From Bugulina stolonifera (taxonomy: Eukaryota > Bryozoa > Gymnolaemata > Cheilostomatida > Bugulidae), in NCBI GenBank assembly GCA_935421135.1, contig OW285188.1, positions 2,935,001 to 2,999,000 of the forward strand: a stretch of DNA of 64,000 nucleotides, in the 5' to 3' direction. The translations under genes and the position numbers were made by a program. The notes below the pieces were generated by a model. That model had not been told where the DNA came from and did not search any database. It saw only the letters and a program-made list of their open reading frames with translations. Positions 42,382 through 53,975 of the stretch are shown here, piece by piece. Numbering within the stretch: position 1 is the stretch's first letter; the number at the start of each line of letters is the position of its first letter.

Positions 42382-42523
42382 CACGGGCAATGAGGGCGTA
42401 ACTCCTAATGATAACAGTACAAATGATGACTCTGCCTACAGGTTACAGTGTGTGTTCAGTAAACTGTAGGCAGAGTCATCATTTGTACTGTTATCATTAG
42501 GAGTTACGTTCCCATTGCCCGTG
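42382..42523. repeat. Near-perfect hairpin, 60-bp arms, 22-nt loop
   Basis: Arms 42382-42441 and 42464-42523 pair at 57 of 60 positions. The three mismatches are clustered near the base. Flanks show no target duplication that I can see. It could be a compact fold-back transposon or a long-hairpin small-RNA precursor. Confidence 0.88.
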
Positions 42524-42529
42524 CTGGAG

Positions 42530-45500
42530 ACCTAAGGAGAAGGGGACACTTTATGGCTGAGACAGACTGAATGAGAGAGGTATAGGAGACAGACTAACAG
42601 TACAGGCGAAGGAAATATTAAACTTGTGAGTACAGACATTACAATTTATATTTAATATTATTAAATTAATATTTTATTAATTATTATAATAAATAATTAT
42701 ATTAAAATATTATTATTATAATTATATTATTATAAAATATCCCCTGCAGTGGCGTTTTTTGCTACTGGCGCCAGGGTCGCGCGACCCCCCTTTTCTATGT
42801 CAAAAAAAAAATAATAACAGATATTATATTATTGCACAGTCCAATAAAATCAGAAAAATCAATCAAAAGCTTCGTTTGAATGCATTCACCATCTCTTAGC
42901 AATTCATACACATAAGTGTGCCGCGGTGAATAGCAGTTAGCCTGCTAACATTAGGCTTAGGCAGTAATTATGGGGATTAAGCTAAAGCCCCAACCTAGCT
43001 AATGCTGATTAACAAAAGATGGGCTATGACTTTATAACATTTCAAGTTAATCTTTTACTTGCTATGGTCAAGGTCAAAGTTAGTAGTCGCGGTTTGTTGC
43101 CCAGTTGCCCAAATAAAATCGAAAAGAATGGAACCTAGATAAAAAAGGTAAGACAAACATCTCTAATCAAGTTTTTCAAGTGTGTAGTAAAAATTAATTT
43201 ATTTGTTCAACTTACAGGTAAATATTTTTGTTGATAAGAATCCCAACGGGTAACTCTACAGTTGCAAAAATTTGAAAAAAATCAATATTATTATTGAATA
43301 TGGATAATTATAATATTATTTTATAATATAGGCCTATAATATTGCTTGTATTTTTATTTATTTTTTGTATTATATATATTTATTTATATTGCTAATTATA
43401 TTATAATTATTATACTTCATTATTTTTTATTAAATTCTAACACTTGCTCAATTTTTAGTACTTTACTTAAACCGTTTTATTCACTTTAGTTTTAGTTTAT
43501 TTTCATGTTTAATAAATTTATTGATTGGTTAACTGAGGTTCATTATTAACCAAAATTAAACACAAAGATAAAATATTATTTCATGTTAATAAAACACAAT
43601 TTTAAAAGATTATTTAATGTTTACCTTTGGTTAATAATGAACCTCAGTTTCATTATTTTTATTCTATTCTACTGTTGTGAAAGTTTTACAATATCAGTAT
43701 GAAAAATGTAGTTTGATATTTGTAATTTCAAACTAATACAATGAGATCCCTGCATGAATATTGATATGATGCTGTGGAGTGTGGATTATATCAAGAGTTT
43801 TATTACTTAATTTTAGAAGCACCAGAATTGCGCTTTGATTTAGCATTTTTATTTTTATTTGGTTTAATTTTATTAGAACTCTAGATGTACTGTAGAATAG
43901 GGTTCATTAGTTAGATATATTGTCATGGATGTGAACAATGACCCTCGCTACCACAACTACCCAACAGCTTTAGCAATGTAACAGATGGCTACCTAGCCTT
44001 GATTGATTATGCACCACCGAGTCCACCCTCCTTGCAGTTATGCTCCTAACTAGACAGAACAAGTCCAGAGTGCTCTAGTGCTGGTTACATATTATATTTG
44101 TTTAAAGAAGTGTACTAGTTGAAAGCATAGGGAAGACTGATTTATAAAATATTATCTTGCTTTTTTGTAGATAAAACAGAGTGACTTCTAACTTTCGCCA
44201 AGCCCCGTACAACTATCCAAGATCCCATTAGGTAAGGATGACTAAAAATTTGCCGCTGTAATAGTTCTAAAAATGTAATATATATGGGTAGTAAACATTC
44301 ATAGTAAAAGTAATAACAGTGTGTCTAGTCCTTTACAGTGATAAGTATATACAGGTATCTCAGGATATCCTTAAGGGTCGACGTTGTTTTGCAAACAAGT
44401 TTCGCTTTGATCGTCCACCACAATATTATAACTAATCTAGGGTTTACTAGGTTTCATTCAACTTCAAATGTATAAAAGTTTCTGTTTTACAAGACTACAG
44501 GCTGTAACAGGAGATGAAGATAATTATCTGCTCCGGATAACACAGCACCATGTGCGGGTGAAGTAGAGATGGTTGTTTCTGGTAGACAGTAGTTGAGGTG
44601 AAGGAAACCAAGCACCAAGCTGTGCAAGCATGGGGTGAGAACTTAGTTTTGGTTTAAAGCAATAGCAGTGTCTGGCAACAGCATTATTTTTTATTTACTA
44701 TATACACATGTACATTTGAAGATGTTTTATGGTGTAAAGTAGTACCAGACACTTTTTGAATTTTACTCCTTATCTTTTGATGCTAGTCCAAGTATCACCA
44801 TCGGAGATGAAATTGCTAATGATGATATTAGAACTAGTTTCGAAACATGAGGAATAAAAATCTTGAGTGATGCAGACTCCCAAGCGACTATAACTTCAGA
44901 TATAATTGGAAGTAAGCATCCGCTATATCCCCTTGCATTGTCTTTATTTGACTGCTTTATCGTGTGAATCACAAGTATACATGTTGCCCATTTTTGGTTA
45001 TCTTTTGTTACCCTTCCTGTAAACCTATATGATATCGATTATTGCTATGTATTCATCTCTGAAATGTGCCGATAGTCTTTTTGATATGTAGTTATACATT
45101 TTATTATACTTGTAATTCGAGACCAGTTTGTACCTATTATAGCTCGGACCCTTTTTGGCTTTTTGATTTATCGCATTTTTGACCTTGTGACCTTGGTTGA
45201 GAACTATAATTCATATATTGGGAGCACAATTTTTCATTCTAGCTTTGGTTTTCTGTAGACTGTTGTTCAATAAAGTTATCTTACTGAAGTTAACTCGTAC
45301 AGTTTCTTACTCTTTCCAGCTAGGATATCAGGTACTCTCTCTGGCCTTCTCATGACACTAACCAGAACCCCTACACACAGCCTAGCTATAAAAGTCGCAC
45401 CCACACTTCTGGGTCTTGCATGACTCAGACTCAGTTTTTTAGTAATTACATGTACTTTGAATGTACTATTCTGAACTTAATTAAGTTCTTGGATATAGAC

Positions 45501-46420
45501 GCTACCCGGCAATATACATGTAATTAGCAATCAAACTAATCTTAAATATATTTTTTCAGTAGTGTGCTATCTAGCTGCAATAAACATGAGATTTAAGCAA
45601 CGGTGTGCAGTGTTCTAAAACCCTTCTCTTTTTGTGAGTTATGCTGAAAAAGCTCCGGCGGCCGGGGCGCTGCCCCGGACCCCGCCAGGGGGCCTAGGCG
45701 GCCCCCTGGACCCCCGGCCTATGGAGACCCCAGTTTAAAAACTTGAAAAAATGCCCCTGCCCTGATATGGCCAAACCCCCTAACTAAACATAAGATAAAA
45801 CATCTTATTCAATATCGAATTTGAATATGGTAAAGAGACATTCCGAAAATATTAATTATAAATATGATTGGATTGGGACTTTTTTAAAAATTGCATTGTT
45901 GAAAGCTTTTTATGTTTTGTTATGAGGTAAAACCAGCATGGGTACACAGTACACACAAAGTATTATTATCTTTATAGAAACTTTGTACGCAGACAGATTT
46001 GAGATTTGTAGCGGGCAAAACGTAACGCACCACGTGTTCCGCGGAGTTTTGTAACCATTTTCACAACACTTTTATTGACTATAGAGTTATTTTCTCTCCG
46101 AAGAATATCGCTTTATGAGACAGTGCTACTGTACAGAACGAAGTTGTCTTCTCGCAATCTGTGGTGTTCCGCCCCATTCTAACCCATTCAAGTTAATAAA
46201 TGGTCGAATCGAGTCTCAGGTTTGCGGTTCAGGCTCTTGTTATTTCGTTTCCTACCAAGAAAAAATTGTTATTCTATTGTATTGTGTATTAAATTATCAA
46301 CTTTTGTATATCTACATTTACATTTGCATTTATTGGGGTTTTCTAAAAATTTACAGATAGAATTTGTAAAGAGTAACTTGTTGACCACATATAAATGTAT
46401 ATTATATACAACTTATAGGA
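42530..46420. other. AT-rich intergenic stretch, no gene seen
   Basis: No splice-phased exons or protein motifs were found. It contains a 24-bp perfect inverted repeat (43531-43554 with 43626-43649) and a GC-rich nested-hairpin segment (45653-45735). A TATAAAAGTCGCACCCACACTTCTGGGTCTTGCAT-like stretch at about 45388-45422 resembles 38238-38280, so it is probably another dispersed repeat. Confidence 0.6.
43531..43649. repeat. 119-bp palindromic element with 24-bp perfect arms
   Basis: AACTGAGGTTCATTATTAACCAAA at the left is exactly inverted at the right, with an AT-rich 71-nt interior. It looks like a tiny MITE. Confidence 0.8.
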
Positions 46421-46841
46421 GGGAATAAATAAATAAATGAAGAGAAAAAAAAGAGAGGAGAAGGAAGGGTGGATGCATTAGATCGTTATTTGATTATATT
46501 AATATAAAATATTATTATATATTTTTTTTTTAAATTTTTTCCACTGAGACCCTCGAATGAGGTAAAAGTGTGGAACACGATAATACTGTGCTTAGGTAAT
46601 GTTTGTTTTGCTTTTTTGTTATTATTTATGTATGAATGTGTATATATATATATTTTTTTTCAATTTATACACCTATCTGCTTAACACTGTTGTCAGCTCT
46701 TTAATTTAATCTCCTCTCACATCACGGATAGTTTTCGGCCAGAATGAATAATAAAAAGATTTTGAGCGAATGTATGGCACAAAAGTATTGGGATGTTGCC
46801 TGGTGTTATGCCCACTTTGATAATTATGATCAAAGGGAGGC

Positions 46842-48400
46842 TCAATGCCTTCCGAGAGGCACTTGAAAAAAATTCATTCTGGCACCCTTTCTTCGTTCCT
46901 TGAGGGATGATAAAAGTGTTTGTTCCCTTATGTGACTAAAACTCACCCTTCCTCTGATTTTAAAAATAAAACGAATGGCACTATTCTGAATTTTTTCTAG
47001 GAGTTTTATTTCTCTTTTTAGGTACGGATCCCAGACAGAGGAGGCATATTCTAAGACGGGTCTTACCAAGGAAAAATATGCAATTCGCCGTGTTGGAGTG
47101 TCAGCATGCCTTAATACTCGTCTTAGCATTGCTAACCTTTGAGTAGCCTTAGCTGCAATGTTCTCTATGTGCAAGTTCCATTTAAGATTGTGTTGTAGTT
47201 GAAGTCCAAGATAAGTGTGTGAAATTACTTTGGATAATGTTTGGCCCTCTAAAACATATCTTGATTGATTATCTTGCTTTCCTATTTGTAAATAAAAACA
47301 CTTATTTACATTAAACACCATTTGCCATTGATGGGACCATCTTCTAAACTGGTTAGATCTGTTTGAAGCAAATGAGTATTGTTTGAAGTATTATAGAGAA
47401 GAACATCGTCAGCAAAAAGGCGACAATGTGATCTAATTGTTGTTGGCAAATCGTTAACATATATTAGAAAAAGAAGAGGACCTAGGACGGAGCCCTGGGG
47501 GACACCCGAAACCACATTGTTCGTCTGAGACTTGTGCTCATCAATCATAACAAACTGCTTCCTATCCTGTAAAAAACTAGCAAGCCACAAAACTATTATA
47601 TTATCAAAGATACCTATCTTTCTTATCTTGGAGAGTAATTTACGATGGTTGACCTTGTCGAATGCCTTAGAAAAATCAAGGATAATAGTGTCAACTACAG
47701 AGCCATTATCCACCACTGATGCAATATGACCAGTAGTATAGGCCAGTTGAGTCTCACAGGATCTGCCGAAGAGAAAGCCATGTTGGCCCTTATTGAAAAA
47801 ATTATGCTCTTTTAGAGTTACATGCATGAAAGAAGATATAAGACGTTCGAGGAGTTTACAAGTGATGCATGTCAGGGAAATCGGGCGATAGTTTGTCGGT
47901 AATTGTTTATCACCCTTTTTAAAAATTGGTTTTATTTGTGCCATTTTCCATATCTTGGGTATAGTTGATGAGGCTAAGGAAAAATTTAAAATGTTTGTAA
48001 GTGGGTACGCTATTATAGAAGAAAAAGTCTTCAGCATCTTACCAGTAATGTTATCGGGCCCTGATGTCTTTTTAGGATCAATTGCTGTGAGCAAGTTCAG
48101 TACATTTTGTGGCTCTACTACCAACCTGTCTCTATCATCCCCACACACCTGTGGTACTTTTATCGGTGAACATGGTGAATTGTCATCTTTGGTAAATGCT
48201 GATTCAAAAAAGTTGTTTAGACAGTCTGCTTTGGCTGCAGGATCAGAATAGGTCCTATTGTTGTATTTTAAATCAGGTATTATGTCAGAGTTGTTGCTTT
48301 TACACCGTTTGATGTAACTAAAAAAGGACTTGGAATTGCCTGAAAGCAGAGGTTTGTATATGGTCTTATTAAGATGAGTTCTTTTAGCATATTTTATTTG
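46842..48400 (-). CDS. CR1-like ORF2, reverse transcriptase and C-terminal part, one frameshift
   Basis: Open from about 48400 in the frame after the A-run shift. RT motifs: FKKGDK, NYRPISL, QHGFLFGRSCETQL, LDFSKAFDKVNH, GVPQGSVLGPLLF and FADDVLLY (catalytic Asp pair). A second shift at about 47315 leads to FNVNKC, YLGLQLQHNLKW, RPVLEYASSVWDP and the KIQNSAIRFI tail typical of CR1/L2 elements. The active site is intact. Confidence 0.92.
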
Positions 48401-49466
48401 TAACTTGTTTTTTTTCTAATAAGAGCATACTTTTTTTGTTATATTCACTGGGTGTTTTTTTATAAATAATATATAGACGCCTCTGTTTTTCTAGCTGTTT
48501 CTGCAAATTCTTGTGAAGCCAGGCAGGACCGGAGCTTTTTGTATAAGTTTTCTTTGGAACACATGTATCCCGCAGATAAAAAATACCTGAAGTAAAAATG
48601 TCGTTAACTGAATTAATGTCTTCACCTGCTAAAATTGCATTACTTATGCATCTGTTATACGTCTCAAAAAGAAGACCTGCATGGACTAAATCAGTCTTGG
48701 CATATTGATATACGACTTTAGGAGGTATATTATTGTCTTCTGAATTGTATGTAGACTGTGAAAGAGAAAAGTTAATTAATGAGTGATCACTAATTTCAGG
48801 TGGAAAAATTGTAATGTTGTTTATAATAGCCTTTGTGCTGAAAACCAAGTCCAACACATTTCCTTTTAAATGGGTGGGCTCAAAAACATGTTGCAAACTT
48901 AGGTTCAGAACACTTTCTAAGAATGGGTCGTAAAGTTCCTTTTTCCCCTTATGAGTGTAATTAGACCAATCGATGAAAGGCATGTTGAAGTCTCCGCAGG
49001 TGATCAAGGTGTTGGCTTCAGAAACCTTTTGGGTAAACTCATTCAATAATGAGGGGAGAGACAAAGCATTGTCATTATTAGGTGGTCTATAAACATTCAG
49101 TAGATAAAAATGATGACAATCTGATGATATTTCAAGTAGGATTGCCTCGAATCCGTCTTCTAATGGGATCCGCTGTGCTTCCAGACTGTTGTGTGTGTAT
49201 ATTGCTACACCACCGCCAAAGCAGTTTCTATCTCTTCTGAATAGTGAAAAATCTTGTATTAGCAATTCACCATTATTAATGTTTTGGTCAATCATAGTTT
49301 CTGTGAGACAAAAAATTTTATGATTTTTATTGAGCATTAATTCCCATTGGACATCATCAACTTTGTTTCGTAGGGATCTTATGTTTGTGTACAAGATATG
49401 AATGTTATTTTCATTTTTGTCAAGTTGTACTTTAGACTGGTCATTGTCAGTTTCCTCTGAATGCAT
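48384..49466 (-). CDS. CR1-like ORF2, endonuclease part
   Basis: AP-type endonuclease that nicks target DNA. Motifs in order: TNIRSLRNK, LTETM (catalytic Glu), GGGVAIYT, VYRPPN, GDFNMP (Asp/Asn), LDLVFS and SDHSLINF (catalytic His). All key residues are present. The reading frame ends after the linker because of a shift in an A-run, and the continuation is in the next entry. Confidence 0.9.
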   Translation of the reverse strand: MHSEETDNDQSKVQLDKNENNIHILYTNIRSLRNKVDDVQWELMLNKNHKIFCLTETMIDQNINNGELLIQDFSLFRRDRNCFGGGVAIYTHNSLEAQRIPLEDGFEAILLEISSDCHHFYLLNVYRPPNNDNALSLPSLLNEFTQKVSEANTLITCGDFNMPFIDWSNYTHKGKKELYDPFLESVLNLSLQHVFEPTHLKGNVLDLVFSTKAIINNITIFPPEISDHSLINFSLSQSTYNSEDNNIPPKVVYQYAKTDLVHAGLLFETYNRCISNAILAGEDINSVNDIFTSGIFYLRDTCVPKKTYTKSSGPAWLHKNLQKQLEKQRRLYIIYKKTPSEYNKKSMLLLEKKQVTNKIC

Positions 49467-49481
49467 ATACCTTTCTATTTC

Positions 49482-50275
49482 CTATTTATTTTCAACAATT
49501 ACTCCTTTGCTGATTTTAACATTTTCACCTAGGCCTCGCCTTCTTCTCACCTCCTGTCTAAGTTCATATTGCTTTTGACGTTCTGTTCTGGTCAAGTCAG
49601 GGTTGGCATAGATGTTACTCAGACCAGGTTTTGACTGGCTAACCCTTTTCGCCTTGCCTATTACATTCCATTTCTGTTTTTCTGTTCTCAGTGTCACTAT
49701 AAATAACTTTTTTTTATTTTTTATTTTTTCTATTTTGTTTATGTTAGATGGTGCCTCGCCTCCAGTGGCATCTAAAAACTCATCCACTTTACTTCTGGTT
49801 ACATCCCCAGAGAAAACGATATTTAAAGCTCGGTTCTCTCTCTCTCTCTGAGCTCTGTTGCAACCTCATTTACTAATGTTTGAGGAGAAGAAGTAGCTGT
49901 ATCGATATTTGCATCAAATATTTTTTCTGCTTTATTAGAGATGTTGAGAACCAGAGTTTTAAGCTCACTCAACTCTGCTTCTAGATTATTGAACCTATGC
50001 TCAATAAGAGTTAGCTGTTCAAAAACTTTTTTATTGCTGCTCTCACAGCTTGGACAAAACCAGTGAATAGTATTGTTCTTTCCCGAACTTGACAAAAGAA
50101 AATTAATAGCTGTTGAATCAGCTCCAGAGCACTTTGTCTCATACCAAAACTTACAAATGTCACACTGAATACTGTCCCCACGAATGATTTTCTTGCAACC
50201 ACCACATTTTTCAACAGAACAGTCACCAGTAGACGTAGTCATAGAGTTAGTAGAGCTGCCCTTTCGACTAGCCAT
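49482..50275 (-). CDS. CR1-like ORF1 protein (PHD finger, coiled coil, basic tail), one frameshift
   Basis: Nucleic-acid-binding chaperone of the element. The first part (50275-49823) has paired cysteines CGGCKK...CDICKFWYETKC...WFCPSC, a PHD-type zinc finger, then a heptad-like segment (LTLIEHRFNNLEAELSELK). The second part (49787-49482) continues in another frame after a GA repeat and ends with the charged NPDLTRTERQKQYELRQEVR block seen in ORF1 of CR1-like elements. Confidence 0.85.
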
Positions 50276-50399
50276 AGCAGTTGCTATTAAAATAATGTCC
50301 TTGTAATTGTTTGTTTAGTTGTTAATTATTTTTGTAATTGTTAGTAAGAGAAAAGTAAAGTTAGTAAAGTAAAAGAAATGACAGACAAATGAATTTTCA

Positions 50400-51064
50400 A
50401 TAGGATATCAGTAAGGCGGGATCGCTTGAAAAAACACCTATATGTAGGAACTTTGGTAATATAAAAAATAATATTAACTACAATACTCTACTCAGGGGGA
50501 CCAACTAAAATTTGTAAAAATGAGTCGAAAAAATATAAAAATGAGTCGAACATGTTCAAGGAAAATTGTTCAGGGTTGTTGCTGAATGTTTGTACAAATA
50601 ACATGGTGAAAATTTCTCTGTACTCTTGTACCAAATTGCATACAATTTCATGTTTTAGATAGCAGGATGTATTATAATATTTTTATCATTATTAGCTTTA
50701 GGTGTATAGCTGCTGGCACCACAGCTAGAAGGCGGGTTAATGAATTTGGAGTTCGGAGCAGAGCTCTACACCGGTTATTCTTATTATTAGATTTTATAGA
50801 GATTAGGCTCATTTATTTTCTCGGGTGAAACTAAAAATAACAGAAGGGATTAATGATATGCATATTACAATAGAAAGGAATAATGATGCTACAAAAAATA
50901 AAGTTGAACAAGACATGTAAACCAAATCAAATATTACATAAAAGAATATAAGAGACTCGCCTCAGTGCTCCAATATGTCTACACATTATATTGATATTGA
51001 TATTAATGTAAGTACACTAGTTAATACTACAGTTATGTGTGTTTATGAGGAACTGAACCCACAC
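50400..51064. other. No gene seen
   Basis: AT-rich sequence between the CR1-like element and the LTR element. No motifs supported. Confidence 0.5.
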
Positions 51065-51248
51065 TGAAGGAGTCAACCCACTGGAATCCACACACACAGC
51101 CAAGCAGCCAGTCCAGCCACTGCAGCAAGCCCAACAGCCACCGCTTCAGACAATGACGAAAGCTTTTTCCATCATTGTCTTAGGCACACAAACGCTATCC
51201 AGCACAGCGGTGGCCACACCAATCACCGCAGTCCCAGCGGCAGCTACA
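51065..51248 (-). repeat. 3' LTR of the BEL/Pao-like element
   Basis: 184-bp copy of the repeat at 52411-52601, preceded (- strand) by a polypurine tract. Confidence 0.75.
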
Positions 51249-51447
51249 CTTCCCCCACCAAATGACCAGACACACCACAGCACTCCCTTGAATCCACCGT
51301 ACTTAACCTAAGCAAAACATGTCAGTCAATGGTGCCAATTTGCCTGCATTATATAATTTCCAGTCGGATCCATGTTCAAGACATTAACAAAAGAAAAAAA
51401 GGACAAAAGAAAGAGGAAATTGGTGTTTAAAGGGGCTCACTCATAGT

Positions 51448-51732
51448 CTAGTAAACCACCTGCAATTGTGGCTTTGCATGAACACTGTAGAAAAGAGAAC
51501 AGTTATGTATTAGAAAAATGGCAAGGTCTACCCCCGTCACTGGTCTCTTTAAGTAAATATAGGTCATAAATTTGTCATATTTTTTTAACAGTTCAGGGTC
51601 CTTAAATTTAGAGTCAAGTGTTTTCAGTACGAACACAGCTTGACACTTGTTATTCGGGAACTGTGGAGGGTTGACACCTTGGAAAAGTAGTGGCATAGAG
51701 TACAGTCCATCTGGCGCCCTAGCGCCTGTCAT
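51448..51732 (-). pseudogene. BEL/Pao reverse transcriptase N-terminal fragment
   Basis: 94 codons containing NNKCQAVFVLKTLDSKFKDP and LLKKYDKFMTYIYLKRPV, the segment just before the RT core in BEL/Pao polyproteins. The catalytic core is absent. Confidence 0.7.
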
Positions 51733-52506
51733 AATTTATATTGGTAAAGTAATCCTTTCTACAGGATCTTCTGCCTGATTAGCAACATCATCTGTTATGA
51801 ACTTGAGACTAGATTGGTTATCTAACATAGCATAGGTGAGCACCTCATGTGCAGGATTGGACACATGAGACGCATATACGGGTACAACATATGACCATAT
51901 ACCCGCCTCTTGGGCTCACACTGTCTTCGCAGTGTTATGAGCGACATTAGAGGTCACTATGGCATCGTAAAGCAACTGATTATGACCTGATTGTTTTCTG
52001 CAGGTCTTACGGACCAGTTTCATTTTACATGGCCTACCATGAGATTGATTAGGGCGATTGAAGCGGAGAACAAATTTGCATGCATGAGCATGTCTTTTCG
52101 TGGGAGACATACCCTTAGCACACTGATATAATTTTTGATCAGTAGCAGACGCAGTGCAAGTATTTATTACTCTACCCCAAGTTGAGTTAATATTGCATTT
52201 TTCAGTGCATTTTTTAGCACTGGATTTGCTATGAGAGATGCTAGTTATTAGGGTAGTAGACCTGTTATTCGCGTTATTAATAGCTTGTGGCAGAATTTGG
52301 CAGGAGGTATTATGTGATACCCAACCTGCCTTCCTCTCCTTTACAGGCTTGTTGCTACTAGGCTGAATTTTGCCATCTAGCGTGATTGGATGATTGAGTA
52401 TATCAGACTCTGAAGGAGTCAACCCACTGAAACCCACAAAACCCCACGCAAGCCAAGCAGCCAGTCCAGCCACTGCAGCAAGCCCAACAGCCACCGCTTC
52501 AGACAA
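51733..52506 (-). pseudogene. BEL/Pao gag C-terminus and protease fragment
   Basis: A 196-codon frame (52506-51916) ends with MSPTKRHAHACKF...SHGRPCKMK...TCRKQSGHNQLLY, the degraded zinc-knuckle end of Pao gag with several Cys replaced. After a stop the sequence 51915-51733 still reads VVPVYASH...NPAHEVLTYAMLDNQSS, the retropepsin block of BEL/Pao elements (consensus LDTQSD), with the catalytic Asp kept and neighbours changed. Confidence 0.72.
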
Positions 52507-52601
52507 TGACGAAACCTTTTTCCATCATTGTCTTAGGCACACAAACACTATCCAGCACAACGGTGACCACACCAATCACCGCAGTCCCAGCGGCAGCTAC
52601 A
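52411..52601 (-). repeat. 5' LTR of the BEL/Pao-like element
   Basis: 191 bp. The reading frame of the gag fragment appears to start inside it at 52506, encoding an Ala/Val/Leu/Trp-rich stretch that is probably not real protein. Confidence 0.75.
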
Positions 52602-53340
52602 AGGTGAACTACCAGGCCTAATTTGACTGGATTGGTGAAATGGACCCTAACTTTCTAACTACATATTGTATTCTATTACATTGTCAGAACAACTTTCATA
52701 TAACAGTTAGCAGAATGAAGTTTACTAAAATGTTTGGGACTTAGAAGATGACAACTCACTAGAAATGTAAATATTGCTTAGAGGCCTAAGCTAAGCCTAA
52801 CAGGCTGTTTATTGGCTGGATTAAAAGCACAGCTCACTGTAGCAAATAAATGAGTCCAGCTTCTACAAAATGAGTATATAATATGCGTTCAGTTTCCACA
52901 AAATGAGTCAATATGCGTCCAACGAGCAGTTGTTTCTCTAAAATACGTCTGTGGACTCATTATGCATCCTAGTTGATCAGTGTGACTCTACTGTATACTC
53001 GTACTGTTATTACTCCTTGCCTAAATGACCATTCAATCATCACCGCAACCTTTTAAATAGAGCTCCTATGTCCAAATACCAAAATAAGGGTAGTAAAACT
53101 ATATAATAATATAGCAAGACTGATATGGATAAGTTCCAAGCTGTGATGGAAGACACCAAGTATTAACTTCAGGATATGTAGGATGTGGATGAAATGTGGC
53201 GCTACTTACTAAATTCGAGAGTATTCTATTCTTCAAAGGTACTTTAAGTCATGTCTTCAACAAGCAATGAGTAATTGTGTTCCTACAAAAGAAACCAAGG
53301 TGCGGATGGGTTCCAGGCCACCTTAATCTAATAACGGTTG
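52602..53340. other. No gene seen
   Basis: AT-rich sequence with short repeated AAAATGAGT.. phrases at 52845-52920. Nothing else supported. Confidence 0.5.
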
Positions 53341-53349
53341 TGAAAAATC

Positions 53350-53975
53350 AACAAAAACCAAGAAAAAGAAGTTTATAATGACTGCAAGAAAACCGGAGAT
53401 TTGTACTTGTTTAACCGTTGCAAGCAGTTACGTCGAGATCAAGATGTGCAAACCTCTAAAAGAAGGAAACTGTAAGCCTTTTTACAAACACCTCAAAGGA
53501 AACAGCCCACCAAGAAAGAAGAGCGAAGTCCCGCAGTATAAAATGAACAGCACAATTCTAGAACATGTTTGATGAAGACATACAAATCAAAATGAGAGAG
53601 AGAAGGAAGCAATTGAGAATGATCGAAAGAGCACTCTTTTGGGCCCCTGAAAAGGCAAAACTTACAGCATATAAGTCCCGATGTCTCCTCCCATTTAGAG
53701 TATACTTCTGCGGCAAGGGATCCAAGCACAAAGAAGGACATCGAAGAACTTGAAAATATACAGGACGGTGCAACTAGATTCATCGCTAACATCAAGGAAT
53801 GAAAGGGGCTGGAGGAAGTTAAGCATTAGCTTGGTCCGGTGCTTTTGGCAGAGAGGTGGAGAAAGCGCAGAGTAGATCTCCTGATGACCATCGAATGAAA
53901 GTTCTTGTCCTGCCCTGAAAACTGCCAGATGCAAACTAGAGCCCAAAGCAAAGGCCAACCGAGATCCTTTAGAGA
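53350..53975 (+). pseudogene. Remnant of another non-LTR retrotransposon (+ strand)
   Basis: Mixed frames give GDLYLFNRCKQLRRD and FYKHLKGN (endonuclease-RT linker style), then KAKLTAYKSRC, DPSTKKDIEELENIQDGATR and LGPVLLAERWRKRRVDLL. The latter match the post-RT region of CR1/L2-like ORF2 (SLVRPILEY.. KDIELLEKVQRRATRF.. LGLLTLEERRKRRRLDLL). The RT core between them is lost. Confidence 0.65.

Larger units (their letters stand above)
46520..50400 (-). mobile_element. CR1/L2-like non-LTR retrotransposon, nearly complete
   Basis: Target-primed retrotransposon with two reading frames in the expected order on the - strand: ORF1 (PHD-type finger, coiled coil, basic C-terminus), then ORF2 (AP endonuclease, reverse transcriptase, C-terminal region). 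Damage is limited to three frameshifts: one in a (GA)n run (about 49830-49852), one in an A-run on the - strand (about 48408-48416) and one near 47315. Such sites are also typical sequencing slips. The 3' UTR is AT-rich and ends near an A-rich tract at about 46520. End positions are approximate. Confidence 0.9.
51065..52601 (-). mobile_element. Internally deleted BEL/Pao-type LTR retrotransposon
   Basis: Two direct repeats (51065-51248 and 52411-52601), about 90% alike, both read TGTAGCTGCC...TCCTTCA on the - strand, with the TG...CA ends of LTRs. Just upstream of the 3' LTR is a purine tract (GGTGGGGGAAG, 51249-51259). The 1.16-kb interior holds the end of gag, the protease and the very start of RT. 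The rest of pol, RNase H and integrase is missing. No clear primer-binding site or target duplication was found. Confidence 0.8.

Noticed and set aside
44763..46428. 69-81-codon frames in AT-rich DNA
   Set aside because: No motifs, no splice-consistent neighbours, and low-complexity composition.
51916..52506. A novel membrane protein with an N-terminal hydrophobic helix
   Set aside because: The hydrophobic start lies within an LTR copy and the rest matches degraded BEL/Pao gag, so it is a chance fusion.
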